Shown here piece by piece: positions 7,493 to 15,606 of a stretch of 20,960 bases of DNA. Under the pieces are notes generated by a model that was not told the DNA's origin, searched no databases, and saw only the letters and a program-made list of their open reading frames with translations. The DNA lies in NCBI GenBank assembly GCA_964435115.1, contig CAYSYM010000060.1, positions 1-20,960 of the forward strand. The letters run 5' to 3'. The DNA is from CAYSYM01 sp964435115 (GTDB lineage Bacteria; Chloroflexota; UBA6077; CF-72). A program made the translations under genes and the position numbers. Each line of letters starts with the position of its first letter. The first letter of the stretch is position 1.

Positions 7493-7690
7493 ATGGTTGG
7501 ACTTCCAAAGAAGAAGATCAGCTCATCCCGGCGCGGCCAGCGCCGGAGCCACGACCACATCGCCCTGCCGCCACTCATGACCTGCCCGCAGTGCCGCAAG
7601 AAGAAGCCCACTCACCAGGTGTGTCCGCACTGTGGGTTCTACAACGGTATCGACGTGCTGCGGCTGGAGGCGAAGGAGCAACCAGAATAG
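7493..7690 (+). CDS. rpmF: 50S ribosomal protein L32
   Basis: L32 is a small protein of the large ribosomal subunit. The 65-residue product begins VGLPKKKISSSRRGQRRSHD, the characteristic basic N-terminus, and carries a zinc-ribbon with all four cysteines (CPQC at 31-34, CPHCG at 44-48), so it is the zinc-containing (C+) form. It ends GIDVLRLEAKEQPE. ATG 7493 has GAGAGGA-type purines about 10 bases upstream. Placement after yceD and before fatty-acid genes is the classical arrangement, except that plsX and fabH, which usually follow, are absent. The TAG at 7688-7690 overlaps the proposed fabD start. Confidence 0.96.
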   Translation: MVGLPKKKISSSRRGQRRSHDHIALPPLMTCPQCRKKKPTHQVCPHCGFYNGIDVLRLEAKEQPE

Positions 7691-8703
7691 CCCTCGCGCT
7701 CCTCTTCCCGGGGCAGGCGTCTCAGCTCGTGGGGATGGGCGTGGACCTGCGCCAGCGCAGCGCCCGGGCGCGGGCGCTGTTCGACCTGGCTGACAGGCTG
7801 ACCGGCCTGCCCATCACGCGCCTGTGTGCGGCTGGTCCGCTGGAACGGCTGACCGCCACCGAGGTGGCCCAGCCCGCGGTCGTCGCCACCAGCCTGGCCG
7901 CTCTGGCTGTGCTGGAGGAGGAGCTCGGAGACGCCGTCCGGCCGGCGGCGGTGGCCGGGCACAGCGTGGGCGAGCTGGCTGCCTGCGTGGCGGCAGGCAC
8001 GCTCGACGCGGAGGTGGCGCTACGACTCGTGCAGGTGCGGGCACAGGCGATGGCGGCGGCGTGCGCCCTGGTGGACGGCACTATGGCCGCGGTGCTCGGG
8101 CTGGAGGAAGCTCCCCTGCGCGCCGCCTGCGCTGAGGCGAGCCGCGACGAGGGGACGGTGGAGGTGGCGAACCTCAACGCGCCGGGGCAGCTCGTCATCT
8201 CCGGGGAGCGGACCGCCGTGGAGCGAGCATCGGCGCTCGCCAGGGCGGCCGGGGCGCGGCGGATCCTGCCGCTCAACGTCGGCGGCCCGTTCCACTCGGC
8301 CTACATGCGGCCCGCGGCCGAGAGCCTCAACCGGGCGCTCGAGAGCGCGCCCGTCCGTGACGCTCGCGTGCCGCTCGTCTCCAACGTGACCGCCCGCGAG
8401 ATCTCCGCTGCCGACGACGTCCGCGCCGAGCTGGGGCGGCAGCTCACGGCGCCCGTGCGCTGGGTGGACGCCCTCCACCGCCTGGCCGCGCTGGGCTGCG
8501 ACTGCTTCCTGGAGGTGGGGCCAGGCCAGGTGCTGGCGGGACTGGTGAAGCGCACGCTGCCAGACGCGCGAGTCGGCAGCGTGGGGTCGGCGGCCGACCT
8601 GGAGGTGGCGCGGCAGCTGCTGCTCCCGGCCAGGCACGGGGGCCCACGTTCGGCCGGACCGCGTGCACCTGCGGCCCACGCGCCTGAGTATCGAGCGGGC
8701 TGA
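7687..8703 (+). CDS. fabD: Malonyl-CoA:ACP transacylase FabD
   Basis: FabD moves malonyl from CoA to acyl carrier protein, feeding fatty-acid elongation in the cytoplasm. The domain begins LLFPGQASQLVGMG and contains the nucleophile motif GHSVGE (Ser93 from the chosen start), VANLNAPGQLVISG, the catalytic His in GGPFHSAYM (His203) and FLEVGPGQVLAGLVKRT. No ATG/GTG/TTG is in frame where the family normally starts. ATA 7687 has AAGGAG at 7673-7678 with 8 bases spacing, overlaps the rpmF stop, and places Ser93/His203 within two residues of E. coli Ser92/His201. The nearest ordinary upstream start is GTG 7621, inside rpmF, adding 22 residues; GTG 7591 is further. The C-terminus has a ~28-residue Pro/Ala/Gly tail beyond the family core. 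Function is certain; the start is provisional. Confidence 0.93.
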   Translation: MALALLFPGQASQLVGMGVDLRQRSARARALFDLADRLTGLPITRLCAAGPLERLTATEVAQPAVVATSLAALAVLEEELGDAVRPAAVAGHSVGELAACVAAGTLDAEVALRLVQVRAQAMAAACALVDGTMAAVLGLEEAPLRAACAEASRDEGTVEVANLNAPGQLVISGERTAVERASALARAAGARRILPLNVGGPFHSAYMRPAAESLNRALESAPVRDARVPLVSNVTAREISAADDVRAELGRQLTAPVRWVDALHRLAALGCDCFLEVGPGQVLAGLVKRTLPDARVGSVGSAADLEVARQLLLPARHGGPRSAGPRAPAAHAPEYRAG

Positions 8704-8722
8704 GCGCGAAGCGCCTGGCGTG

Positions 8723-8740
8723 GGAACGGTGTAACGTTCC
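8723..8740. promoter_or_regulatory. 18-bp palindrome between fabD and fabG (candidate operator)
   Basis: Perfect 6-bp arms GGAACG (8723-8728) and CGTTCC (8735-8740) flank GTGTAA. The site lies 30 bases before the fabG start, and the centre overlaps a TGTAAC hexamer. It does not match operators I know for FapR, FabR or FabT. Confidence 0.4.
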
Positions 8741-8770
8741 AGCGGTTGAGTCGGATCGGAGGAGAAGCGA

Positions 8771-9517
8771 GTGCGCTTTGAAGGCAGGAGCGCGATCGTC
8801 ACCGGGGGGTCGCGCGGGATCGGGCGAGCGATCGCGCTGCGGCTTGGGCGAGAGGGCGCGCGCGTGCTGGTGAACTACCAGAAGAACCGCGACGCCGCGG
8901 AGGAGGTGGCCGGCCGGGTGAGAGCCGGTGGGTCGGAAGCGCTCGTGGTGCAGGCGGACGTGGCCGTGGCGGCCGACGTGGACCGGCTCATCCAGGCAGC
9001 GCTCCAGGCGTTTGGACGGGTTGACGTGCTGGTGAACAACGCCGGGATTACGCGCGACCAGCTCATCCTGCGCCTGTCCGAGGAGGACTGGGACGCGGTG
9101 CTGGACACGAACCTGAAGAGCGCGTTCCTGGTCACGAAGGCGGCGCTCCGCCCCATGCTGCGGCAGCGCTCCGGCCGCATCGTGAACATCACGTCGATCT
9201 CCGGGATCATCGGCAACGCCGGGCAGGCGAACTACTCGGCATCGAAAGCCGGCCTGATAGGGTTCACCCGGGCTGTGGCGCGCGAGGTCGCCTCGCGCAA
9301 CATCACCTGCAACGCGGTGGCAGCCGGAGTGGTGGAGACGGAGATCTGGCAGGGGGTGCCATCGTCCGCGATAGAGGCGCTGATGGGCCTGGTCCCTCTC
9401 GGTCGGAAGGGAACACCTGAAGAGGTGGCCGAGGCGGTGGCGTTTCTCGCGTCGGACGCGGCGAGCTACATCACCGGCCAGGTCCTCAACATCGACGGCG
9501 GCATGGTCATGGGCTGA
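8771..9517 (+). CDS. fabG: 3-oxoacyl-[ACP] reductase FabG
   Basis: FabG is the NADPH-dependent short-chain dehydrogenase that reduces 3-oxoacyl-ACP in each elongation cycle. The 248-residue product shows the nucleotide-binding motif VTGGSRGIGRAIA, NNAGITRD, and the catalytic set Ser142 (NITSISG), Tyr155 and Lys159 (YSASK). The 13-residue Ser-Tyr spacing is canonical. The end ITGQVLNIDGGMVMG is typical of true FabG. The start is GTG 8771 with GGAGGAGA at 8758-8765 upstream. The stop overlaps the accC start by one base (TGATG). Position beside fabD, accC and acpP supports the fatty-acid role over other dehydrogenases. Confidence 0.95.
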   Translation: MRFEGRSAIVTGGSRGIGRAIALRLGREGARVLVNYQKNRDAAEEVAGRVRAGGSEALVVQADVAVAADVDRLIQAALQAFGRVDVLVNNAGITRDQLILRLSEEDWDAVLDTNLKSAFLVTKAALRPMLRQRSGRIVNITSISGIIGNAGQANYSASKAGLIGFTRAVAREVASRNITCNAVAAGVVETEIWQGVPSSAIEALMGLVPLGRKGTPEEVAEAVAFLASDAASYITGQVLNIDGGMVMG

Positions 9518-10908
9518 TGTTCCGCAAGGTGCTCATCGCCAACCGAGGCGAGATCGCGGTCCGGGTCATCCGAGCCTGCCAGGAGCTGGGCATCCGCACG
9601 GTGATCGCCCACTCAGAGGCGGATCGTGACTCGCTGGGCGTGCTGCTTGCCGACGAGTCGGTCTGTATCGGGCCGGCGGCGAGCGATAAGAGCTACCTGA
9701 ACATCGCCAACGTGGTCAGCGCCGCCCAAATCACCCGGGTAGACGCCATTCACCCTGGGTACGGGTTCCTGGCGGAGAACACGTACCTGGCCGAGGTGTG
9801 CGAGGAGGTGGGGATTACCTTCATCGGGCCGCGGCCGAAGTCCATCGACGACTTCAGCGACAAGGTCAGCGCCCGCAACCTCATGCAGGCGGCCGGGGTG
9901 CCGGTGATTCCAGGCACCGCGGAGCCGCTGCTGAACGCGGAGACGGCGCTCGCGGCGGCACGGGAGATCGGCTACCCGCTGATGCTCAAAGCCGTGGCCG
10001 GGGGAGGTGGCCGTGGCATGCGCGTGGTGCGGGCCGCCGAGGAGCTGGCCCGGACCTTCCCAGTGGCGCAGGTGGAAGCGCAGGCGCACTTCGGCCACGG
10101 CGGGCTCTACCTGGAGCGCTTCGTCGAGCGCGGCCGCCACGTGGAGATCCAGGTGGCGGCGGACCGGTACGGGCATGCCGTCCATCTCGGTGAGCGCGAG
10201 TGCAGTATCCAGCGTCGCCACCAGAAAGTCATCGAAGAAGCGCCGTCCCCGCGCCTGCCCGCCGAGCGGCGCGCGGAGATGGGCCGCATCGCCGTGGAGG
10301 GCGTCCGTTCCACCGGCTACGAGAACGTGGGCACGGTGGAGTTCCTGGTGGACCAGCGGGGGGACTTCTTCTTCCTGGAGATGAACACGCGGCTCCAGGT
10401 GGAGCACCCGGTCACGGAGCTGGTCACCGGCATCGACCTGGTGAAGCTGCAGGTAGCGCTCGCGGCGGGTGACCGGCTCCCGTTCACCCAGGGACAGGTG
10501 GCCTCGCGGGGACACGCGATCGAGTGCCGGGTCACGGCCGAAGACCCGGCGCGTGGGTTCGCGCCGGACGCGGGCCACATCCACACGGCACATTTCCCGG
10601 GCGGCCCCTGGGTGCGGGTGGACACGCACGTCTTCCCCGGGTACTCGACGCCACCGTTCTACGATTCGCTCCTCGCCAAGATTATTGTCTGGGGCCGCGA
10701 CCGGGCCGAGGCACTCGACCGCATGCGGCGCGCGATCGGCGAGACCCACCTGGCTGGGGTCGCGACCAACCTCCCCTACCTGGCGCTGGTACTATCCGAC
10801 GAGCGGTTCCAGGCCGGTGACGTCGACGTGGAGTTCGTGGAGCGGCACCTCGCCGAGCTTGCGGGAACCACCGCGGCCGTTCCGGCCGCGGGAGGAGCAC
10901 GCGGATGA
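9517..10908 (+). CDS. accC: Acetyl-CoA carboxylase, biotin carboxylase subunit
   Basis: AccC carboxylates biotin on the carrier protein AccB using ATP and bicarbonate, the first half of malonyl-CoA synthesis. The 463-residue protein has the N-terminal domain KVLIANRGEIAVRVIRAC, the ATP-grasp glycine loop GGGGRGMR (about 163-170), HLGERECSIQRRHQKVIEEAPSP split over the middle, and the active-site run EMNTRLQVEHPVTE with Glu288, Asn290, Arg292 and Glu296, exactly the E. coli numbering. The C-terminal domain includes YDSLLAKIIVWG. It starts at ATG 9517, overlapping the fabG stop by one base, and ends at TGA 10906-10908, overlapping the next ATG by four. accB, the usual partner upstream, is not in the window. 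A propionyl- or pyruvate-type enzyme is less likely given the context and single-domain length. Confidence 0.95.
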   Translation: MFRKVLIANRGEIAVRVIRACQELGIRTVIAHSEADRDSLGVLLADESVCIGPAASDKSYLNIANVVSAAQITRVDAIHPGYGFLAENTYLAEVCEEVGITFIGPRPKSIDDFSDKVSARNLMQAAGVPVIPGTAEPLLNAETALAAAREIGYPLMLKAVAGGGGRGMRVVRAAEELARTFPVAQVEAQAHFGHGGLYLERFVERGRHVEIQVAADRYGHAVHLGERECSIQRRHQKVIEEAPSPRLPAERRAEMGRIAVEGVRSTGYENVGTVEFLVDQRGDFFFLEMNTRLQVEHPVTELVTGIDLVKLQVALAAGDRLPFTQGQVASRGHAIECRVTAEDPARGFAPDAGHIHTAHFPGGPWVRVDTHVFPGYSTPPFYDSLLAKIIVWGRDRAEALDRMRRAIGETHLAGVATNLPYLALVLSDERFQAGDVDVEFVERHLAELAGTTAAVPAAGGARG

Positions 10909-11312
10909 ACGAGGGCGACATGGCGCGGGCGACCAGGCCCACCTGGGAGGCGGCCGCCGCCCCGCCCGCGCCGGCGGGCGGCGGCCGGACGCGCTATACG
11001 GTGCGCGTGTCCCCGGGCGTGCTCGCTACCGTCGTCCGGCGCGCCGCGGAGGAGACCCCGGGGGTCGTCCGACTGGCGAGCGCCGCGTCCCGTCCGCGTC
11101 TCTGGCGGGGCGGTTCTGCGTACGCCGAGGGCGGCCTGCGCCTCTCTGTCGGCGACGGCCGTGTTCGCGTCGCAATCCATCTCGTCGTGGCACGCGACCA
11201 GAACCTCCACGGCGTGGGCGCGGCGGCGCAGGAGCGCATTGCGCAGGCGCTCGAGCGCCTGGTGGGGATGTCCGCGGCGACGATCGACGTGTACGTGCAG
11301 AGCGTCGAGTGA
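10905..11312 (+). CDS. Asp23/Gls24 (DUF322) family envelope stress protein
   Basis: Asp23/Gls24 proteins are small cytoplasmic proteins; Staphylococcus Asp23 lies at the membrane and affects cell-wall stress response. They are frequently encoded between accC and nusB, as here. The 135-residue product has a low-complexity N-terminus (Pro/Ala/Gly to about residue 28). The family core follows: YTVRVSPGVLATVVRRAAEETPGVVRL, then GLRLSVGDGRVRVAIHLVVARDQNLHGVGAAAQERIAQALERLVGMSAATIDVYVQSVE, split here for description. ATG 10905 overlaps the accC stop as ATGA, with GGAGGA at 10891-10896; ATG 10920 is an alternative. Its stop is overlapped by a GTG usable by nusB. Confidence 0.85.
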   Translation: MNEGDMARATRPTWEAAAAPPAPAGGGRTRYTVRVSPGVLATVVRRAAEETPGVVRLASAASRPRLWRGGSAYAEGGLRLSVGDGRVRVAIHLVVARDQNLHGVGAAAQERIAQALERLVGMSAATIDVYVQSVE

Positions 11313-11326
11313 GCCGCACGGGGCGC

Positions 11327-11887
11327 ATGTCCGACGAGACCGCCGAGAGCGTCTTCGAGCAGGTGCGCCGCATCCTGGGCAGTGGCGCGCACCTGGACCG
11401 GCGGCTCGGGCGGGCGCTGGCGTTCCAGGCGCTGTATGAGGCGGACCTGGCGCGCCACCCGGCGCGGCAGATCCTGGAGCGCCTCGTGGCGCCCGGGCCG
11501 GCCGGCGCGACGCAGGTGGGCCTGAGCCCCGCGCTCGTGGCGGCGGCAGCCGCGTACGCGGCCGAGGTGGTGCAGGGCATCCAGGCTCACCAGCCGGCGA
11601 TCGACCGGCTGATCCAGGAGCGTGCGCCGGCATGGCCGCTGGCGCAGATGGCGGCGGTGGATAGGAACGTCCTCAGGATCGGGCTCTATGAATCCTTGTA
11701 CGGCAGTGCTACAGTGCCACTCAAGGCCGCGATCAACGAGGCCGTCGAGCTCGCCAAAGCCTTCGGCAGCGAGTCGTCGGCCAAGTTCGTGAATGGCGTC
11801 CTCGGTCGAGCTGTCGAAGCCGGCCATGCCGACCGGCCCGCGGAGCAGCACCACCCCCAGCCCAAGGCGGAGCCAGAGGCCGGGTGA
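11327..11887 (+). CDS. nusB: Transcription antitermination factor NusB
   Basis: NusB with NusE (S10) binds boxA RNA and promotes antitermination of rRNA operons. Seen: RRLGRALAFQALYEADLARHP, WPLAQMAAVDRNVLRIGLYE with the conserved MA.VDRNVLRIG.YE signature, and PLKAAINEAVELAKAFGSESSAKFVNGVLGRA, the diagnostic C-terminal helix pair. The protein is about 186 residues, longer than the usual ~140-160 because of an N-terminal lead, a Gly/Ala-rich insertion near LVAPGPAGATQVG and a His/Pro tail. ATG 11327 is used; GTG 11309 overlaps the previous stop (GTGA) and would add six residues, and neither has a strong Shine-Dalgarno. The gene completes the conserved accC-asp23-nusB trio. Confidence 0.93.
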   Translation: MSDETAESVFEQVRRILGSGAHLDRRLGRALAFQALYEADLARHPARQILERLVAPGPAGATQVGLSPALVAAAAAYAAEVVQGIQAHQPAIDRLIQERAPAWPLAQMAAVDRNVLRIGLYESLYGSATVPLKAAINEAVELAKAFGSESSAKFVNGVLGRAVEAGHADRPAEQHHPQPKAEPEAG

Positions 11888-11964
11888 GGTGTAGGAAACC
11901 AGCGCCTGTCGGTGCGCGCTGCCCGGGTGGTGCGAGCGTGCCGGGGTGGGACGAATCGTGACAG

Positions 11965-11975
11965 AAAGGAGGTGA
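11965..11975 (+). promoter_or_regulatory. Extended Shine-Dalgarno of acpP
   Basis: AAAGGAGGTGA is complementary over 11 bases to the usual 16S rRNA 3' end and lies 4 bases before the acpP ATG. It is the strongest ribosome-binding site in the window, in keeping with the very high abundance of acyl carrier protein. Confidence 0.85.
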
Positions 11976-11979
11976 GACG

Positions 11980-12222
11980 ATGGCCGCGAGCGCTGAGGAG
12001 CGCCTGAAGAAGATCATCGCGGAGCAGCTGAGCGTCAGCGAGGACGAGGTTACTCCGGAGGCGAACTTCATCGAGGACCTCAACGCGGATTCCCTCGATC
12101 TCGTCGAGCTGATCATGTCTCTCGAGGAAGAGTTCAACGTGAAGATCAGCGACGAGGACGCCGAGAAGATCCGGACCGTCCAGGATGCGATGGACTACCT
12201 CCACGAGCACGGCGGAGCGTAG
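11980..12222 (+). CDS. acpP: Acyl carrier protein
   Basis: AcpP carries growing acyl chains on a 4'-phosphopantetheine arm. The 80-residue acidic protein has the attachment motif DSLDLVELIMSLEEEF with Ser38, inside the helix-II sequence that partner enzymes recognise. It opens ERLKKIIAEQLSVSEDEV and ends MDYLHEHGGA; length and charge are typical. ATG 11980 is fixed by the extended Shine-Dalgarno. It lies 92 bases after nusB with no terminator between, so it may share the operon while also being boosted at translation. Position after nusB rather than after fabG is unusual. A 15-bp hairpin follows. Confidence 0.97.
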   Translation: MAASAEERLKKIIAEQLSVSEDEVTPEANFIEDLNADSLDLVELIMSLEEEFNVKISDEDAEKIRTVQDAMDYLHEHGGA

Positions 12223-12259
12223 GTACTGAGGGCGCCGCTCACGGCCCCGTCGAACCAAC

Positions 12260-12307
12260 GGGCCCGGCCGCACCGCGAGATCGGTTATGGTGTGGCCGGG
12301 CCCTCTT
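12260..12307 (+). terminator. 15-bp hairpin after acpP
   Basis: Arms 12260-12274 and 12289-12303 pair over 15 bases with a single G-U, around a 14-base loop, followed by TCTT. The stem is very strong but the T-run is poor. It probably ends the fab-acc-nusB-acpP transcript. It overlaps GTG 12292, an unlikely start for tatC. Confidence 0.6.
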
Positions 12308-12321
12308 CATCCACCGCAGCC

Positions 12322-13110
12322 ATGACCCTCAGCGAGCCCCCCGCACCCGCGGCCCTCCCTCCCAGCGAGCCTCAGCGCCAGCGCCCCGCGGCCCCCGCCG
12401 ACCGCGAGATGACGATGCTCGAGCACCTGGCGGAGCTGCGCCAGCGCCTCGTCGCCGTCGTGCTCGCCGTCGTAGCCGGCATCGTCGTCACGCTGGTCCC
12501 GTGGCCCGGCTTCAACTCGCTGACGAACTTCATCGTCGCGAAGCTGGTAGCCCAGGCGCCGAACGGGACGGTCATCGCCACGCGGCCGGGCGAGGCGTTC
12601 TTCACCTACCTGCAGGTCTCGCTCCTCCTCGGCGTGGCGCTGGCGATGCCGGTCATCATCTACCAGGCGCTGGCGTTCGTGGCGCCGGCGCTCTACCCCC
12701 ACGAGAAGCGCTATCTGTACCTGGCCATCCCAGGCGCCAGCGCGTCGTTCCTGGCCGGGGCGCTCTTCACCTACGTCGTCCTGCTGCCGGTGGCCATCCA
12801 GTTCCTGGGCGGGTTCGCCGTGGACGTGATCAACCCGCTCTGGTCGGCGGAGAACTACATCGACTTCGTGACCGCCTTCCTGTTCTGGGTGGGCGTGACG
12901 TTCGAGCTGCCAATCGTCATGTACTTCCTGACGAAGCTCGGCGTGGTGAGCCAGCAGCGACTGGTGGGGTTCCGGAAGTACGCGCTCGTCCTGGCGTTCG
13001 TGATCGGCGCGGTGATCACTCCCACGCCTGACCCGGTGAACCAGACGCTGGTCAGCGTCCCGATCTACCTGCTGTTCGAGCTGGGGATCATCCTGTCACG
13101 CTTCGCGTGA
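12322..13110 (+). CDS. tatC: Sec-independent protein translocase TatC
   Basis: TatC is the six-helix membrane receptor that recognises twin-arginine signal peptides and exports folded proteins. After a Pro/Ala-rich N-terminus the core begins MLEHLAELRQRLVAVVLAVV. Seen next are the conserved PGEAFFTYLQVSLLLG and VAPALYPHEKRY regions, the functionally important FELPIVMYFL glutamate, and RKYALVLAFVIGAVITPTPD. Six hydrophobic segments are apparent. ATG 12322 (262 residues) is preferred because GTG 12292 lies in the hairpin arm; ATG 12409 or 12415 would start exactly at the conserved core. None has a clear Shine-Dalgarno. tatA/tatB are not in the window. The last codons form a hairpin facing the convergent cupin gene. 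Confidence 0.93.
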   Translation: MTLSEPPAPAALPPSEPQRQRPAAPADREMTMLEHLAELRQRLVAVVLAVVAGIVVTLVPWPGFNSLTNFIVAKLVAQAPNGTVIATRPGEAFFTYLQVSLLLGVALAMPVIIYQALAFVAPALYPHEKRYLYLAIPGASASFLAGALFTYVVLLPVAIQFLGGFAVDVINPLWSAENYIDFVTAFLFWVGVTFELPIVMYFLTKLGVVSQQRLVGFRKYALVLAFVIGAVITPTPDPVNQTLVSVPIYLLFELGIILSRFA

Positions 13111-13115
13111 CGGGA
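13091..13115. terminator. Hairpin at the tatC stop, between convergent genes
   Basis: About 10 pairs (13092-13101 with 13105-13114, one G-T) close a 3-base loop over the tatC stop. There is no T-run on either strand. It may act as a bidirectional transcript end or 3' stabiliser for tatC and the cupin gene. Confidence 0.4.
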
Positions 13116-13168
13116 TGATGAGTGATGAGTGACGGCGTGTTCGCCAGCACCCAGCACCCACGACCCGA

Positions 13169-13495
13169 CTACCGGTAGTCTTCCCGGACCGGGGTGAAGC
13201 TGTCGATGGCGATCGTCTCGGCCACCGCCACGCAGCCGTGCGGCACGTGGCCCGGGATGGCGTAGCCGTCGCCCGCGTGCAGCACGCCCTCTTCATCGCC
13301 AATCCGGAACCGGAGCTGGCCCGAGACCACGTGGCCGACCTGCTCGTGCGGGTGGGTGTGCACCGGCACCTCGGCGCCTTCGGCGATGCGGAACTGCACT
13401 ACCATCACGCCGCTGCCGCAGCTCAGGACGCGCCGATGGACGCCGGGCAGTGCTTCGACTTCGGGCCAGCCCGTGGCCGGTTGGAAGGTGCTCAT
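13169..13495 (-). CDS. Small single-domain cupin protein
   Basis: A 108-residue cupin fold. Motif 1 reads GAEVPVHTHPHEQVGHVVSG with the metal-binding His46, His48 (plus His50) and Glu51; motif 2 reads GDGYAIPGHVPHG. Both carry the expected ligands, so a metal ion is probably bound. The substrate is unknown; such proteins are often sensors or small-molecule isomerases/oxygenases. The ATG at 13495-13493 is the only sensible start: upstream is the clpX stop, 26 bases away, and there is no Shine-Dalgarno. A TAGAAT hexamer lies just upstream. It follows clpX on the same strand and converges with tatC. A functional link to the protease is not implied by the sequence. Confidence 0.85.
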   Translation of the reverse strand: MSTFQPATGWPEVEALPGVHRRVLSCGSGVMVVQFRIAEGAEVPVHTHPHEQVGHVVSGQLRFRIGDEEGVLHAGDGYAIPGHVPHGCVAVAETIAIDSFTPVREDYR

Positions 13496-13503
13496 CGGGG
13501 GCG

Positions 13504-13509
13504 ATTCTA
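13504..13509 (-). promoter_or_regulatory. -10-like hexamer for a possibly leaderless cupin transcript
   Basis: The minus strand reads TAGAAT (5 of 6 to TATAAT), 8 bases before the cupin ATG. A start point 6-8 bases downstream would fall on or next to the ATG. No -35 match is visible. Confidence 0.35.
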
Positions 13510-13521
13510 TGCGCTGCACGC

Positions 13522-14814
<1,293 letters not shown>

Positions 14815-14886
14815 GCGTCTGGTTACCTCCCGCTCGTCCGCGGTGCCTGGTGCAGGGATCGGGTGACTGCAGACCCGCCGGGGCCT

Positions 14887-15606
14887 CTACCGCTTGCTGT
14901 CCGTCTCCGCGTGCTCGGCGCCCTCCCCGGAGGAGGCCTGGAGGGCGGCCTCGGCGCGATCGGCGGCTTGGCTCGCCTCCGTGTGGCCGACGACCATGTC
15001 GATGACCCCGTACTCCTTCGCCTCGTTGGCGCTCATCCAGTAGTCGCGGTTGATGTCGCGTGAGATCCGCTCGATCGACTGGCCGGTATCGGCGGCCATC
15101 AGCTCCTTGATGCGAGTGTTCAGCCGCAGGATCTCGCGGGCGTGCACCTCGATGTCCGCGGCGGTGCCCGACAGGCCGCCAATCTGCGTCTGGTGGATGA
15201 GGATGCGCGAGTTCGGCAGCGCCGCGCGCTTGCCCTTGGCTCCCCCGCCGAGGAGGACCGCGCCCATGCTCGCCGCCATCCCCACACACGTCGTGGCCAC
15301 AGGCGGCTGGATGAGGTGTATCGTGTCGTAGATCGCCAGCCCGGCGTCCACATGGCCGCCGGGGCTGTTGATGTACATCTGGATGTCGCGGTCGGGATCT
15401 TCCTGGGCCAGGTACAGCAGCTCGGCCACGATCAGGTTGGCGACCGTGTCGTCGATGGGCGTCCCGAGGAAGACGATGCGGTTCCTCAGGAGGAGCGAGA
15501 AGATGTCGTAGGCGCGCTCCCCGCGGCTGGTCTGCTCGATGACCATCGGGACGGCGTACCCAACGCTGCGCTCCAGGATCTCGTCGCGGGACATCGGTAG
15601 CTTCAT
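14887..15606 (-). CDS. clpP: ATP-dependent Clp protease proteolytic subunit ClpP
   Basis: ClpP forms the double-heptamer proteolytic chamber used by ClpX. The 239-residue protein includes VPMVIEQTSRGERAYDI, INSPGG, the nucleophile Ser113 in GMAASMGA (usually GQAASM), His138 in SRILIHQ and Asp188 in RDINRDYWMSANEA, so the triad is complete. One residue is inserted after the His compared with E. coli. It has a longer N-terminus (LPMSRDEILERSVGYA) and a ~30-residue acidic tail. The ATG at 15606-15604 overlaps the tig stop as ATGA, implying translational coupling; Met5 could be an internal start. There is no second clpP paralog in view. Confidence 0.96.
   Translation of the reverse strand: MKLPMSRDEILERSVGYAVPMVIEQTSRGERAYDIFSLLLRNRIVFLGTPIDDTVANLIVAELLYLAQEDPDRDIQMYINSPGGHVDAGLAIYDTIHLIQPPVATTCVGMAASMGAVLLGGGAKGKRAALPNSRILIHQTQIGGLSGTAADIEVHAREILRLNTRIKELMAADTGQSIERISRDINRDYWMSANEAKEYGVIDMVVGHTEASQAADRAEAALQASSGEGAEHAETDSKR

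Noticed and set aside
7591..7686. GTG 7591 or GTG 7621 as the fabD start
   Set aside because: Both would put 22-32 residues of unrelated sequence inside rpmF before the conserved start and lack a placed Shine-Dalgarno; kept only as fallbacks.
9613..10749. A 378-codon minus-strand open frame in accC
   Set aside because: It is a shadow of accC, whose catalytic residues match E. coli numbering.
12292..12321. GTG 12292 as the tatC start
   Set aside because: It lies within the 3' arm of the 15-bp hairpin and adds non-conserved residues.
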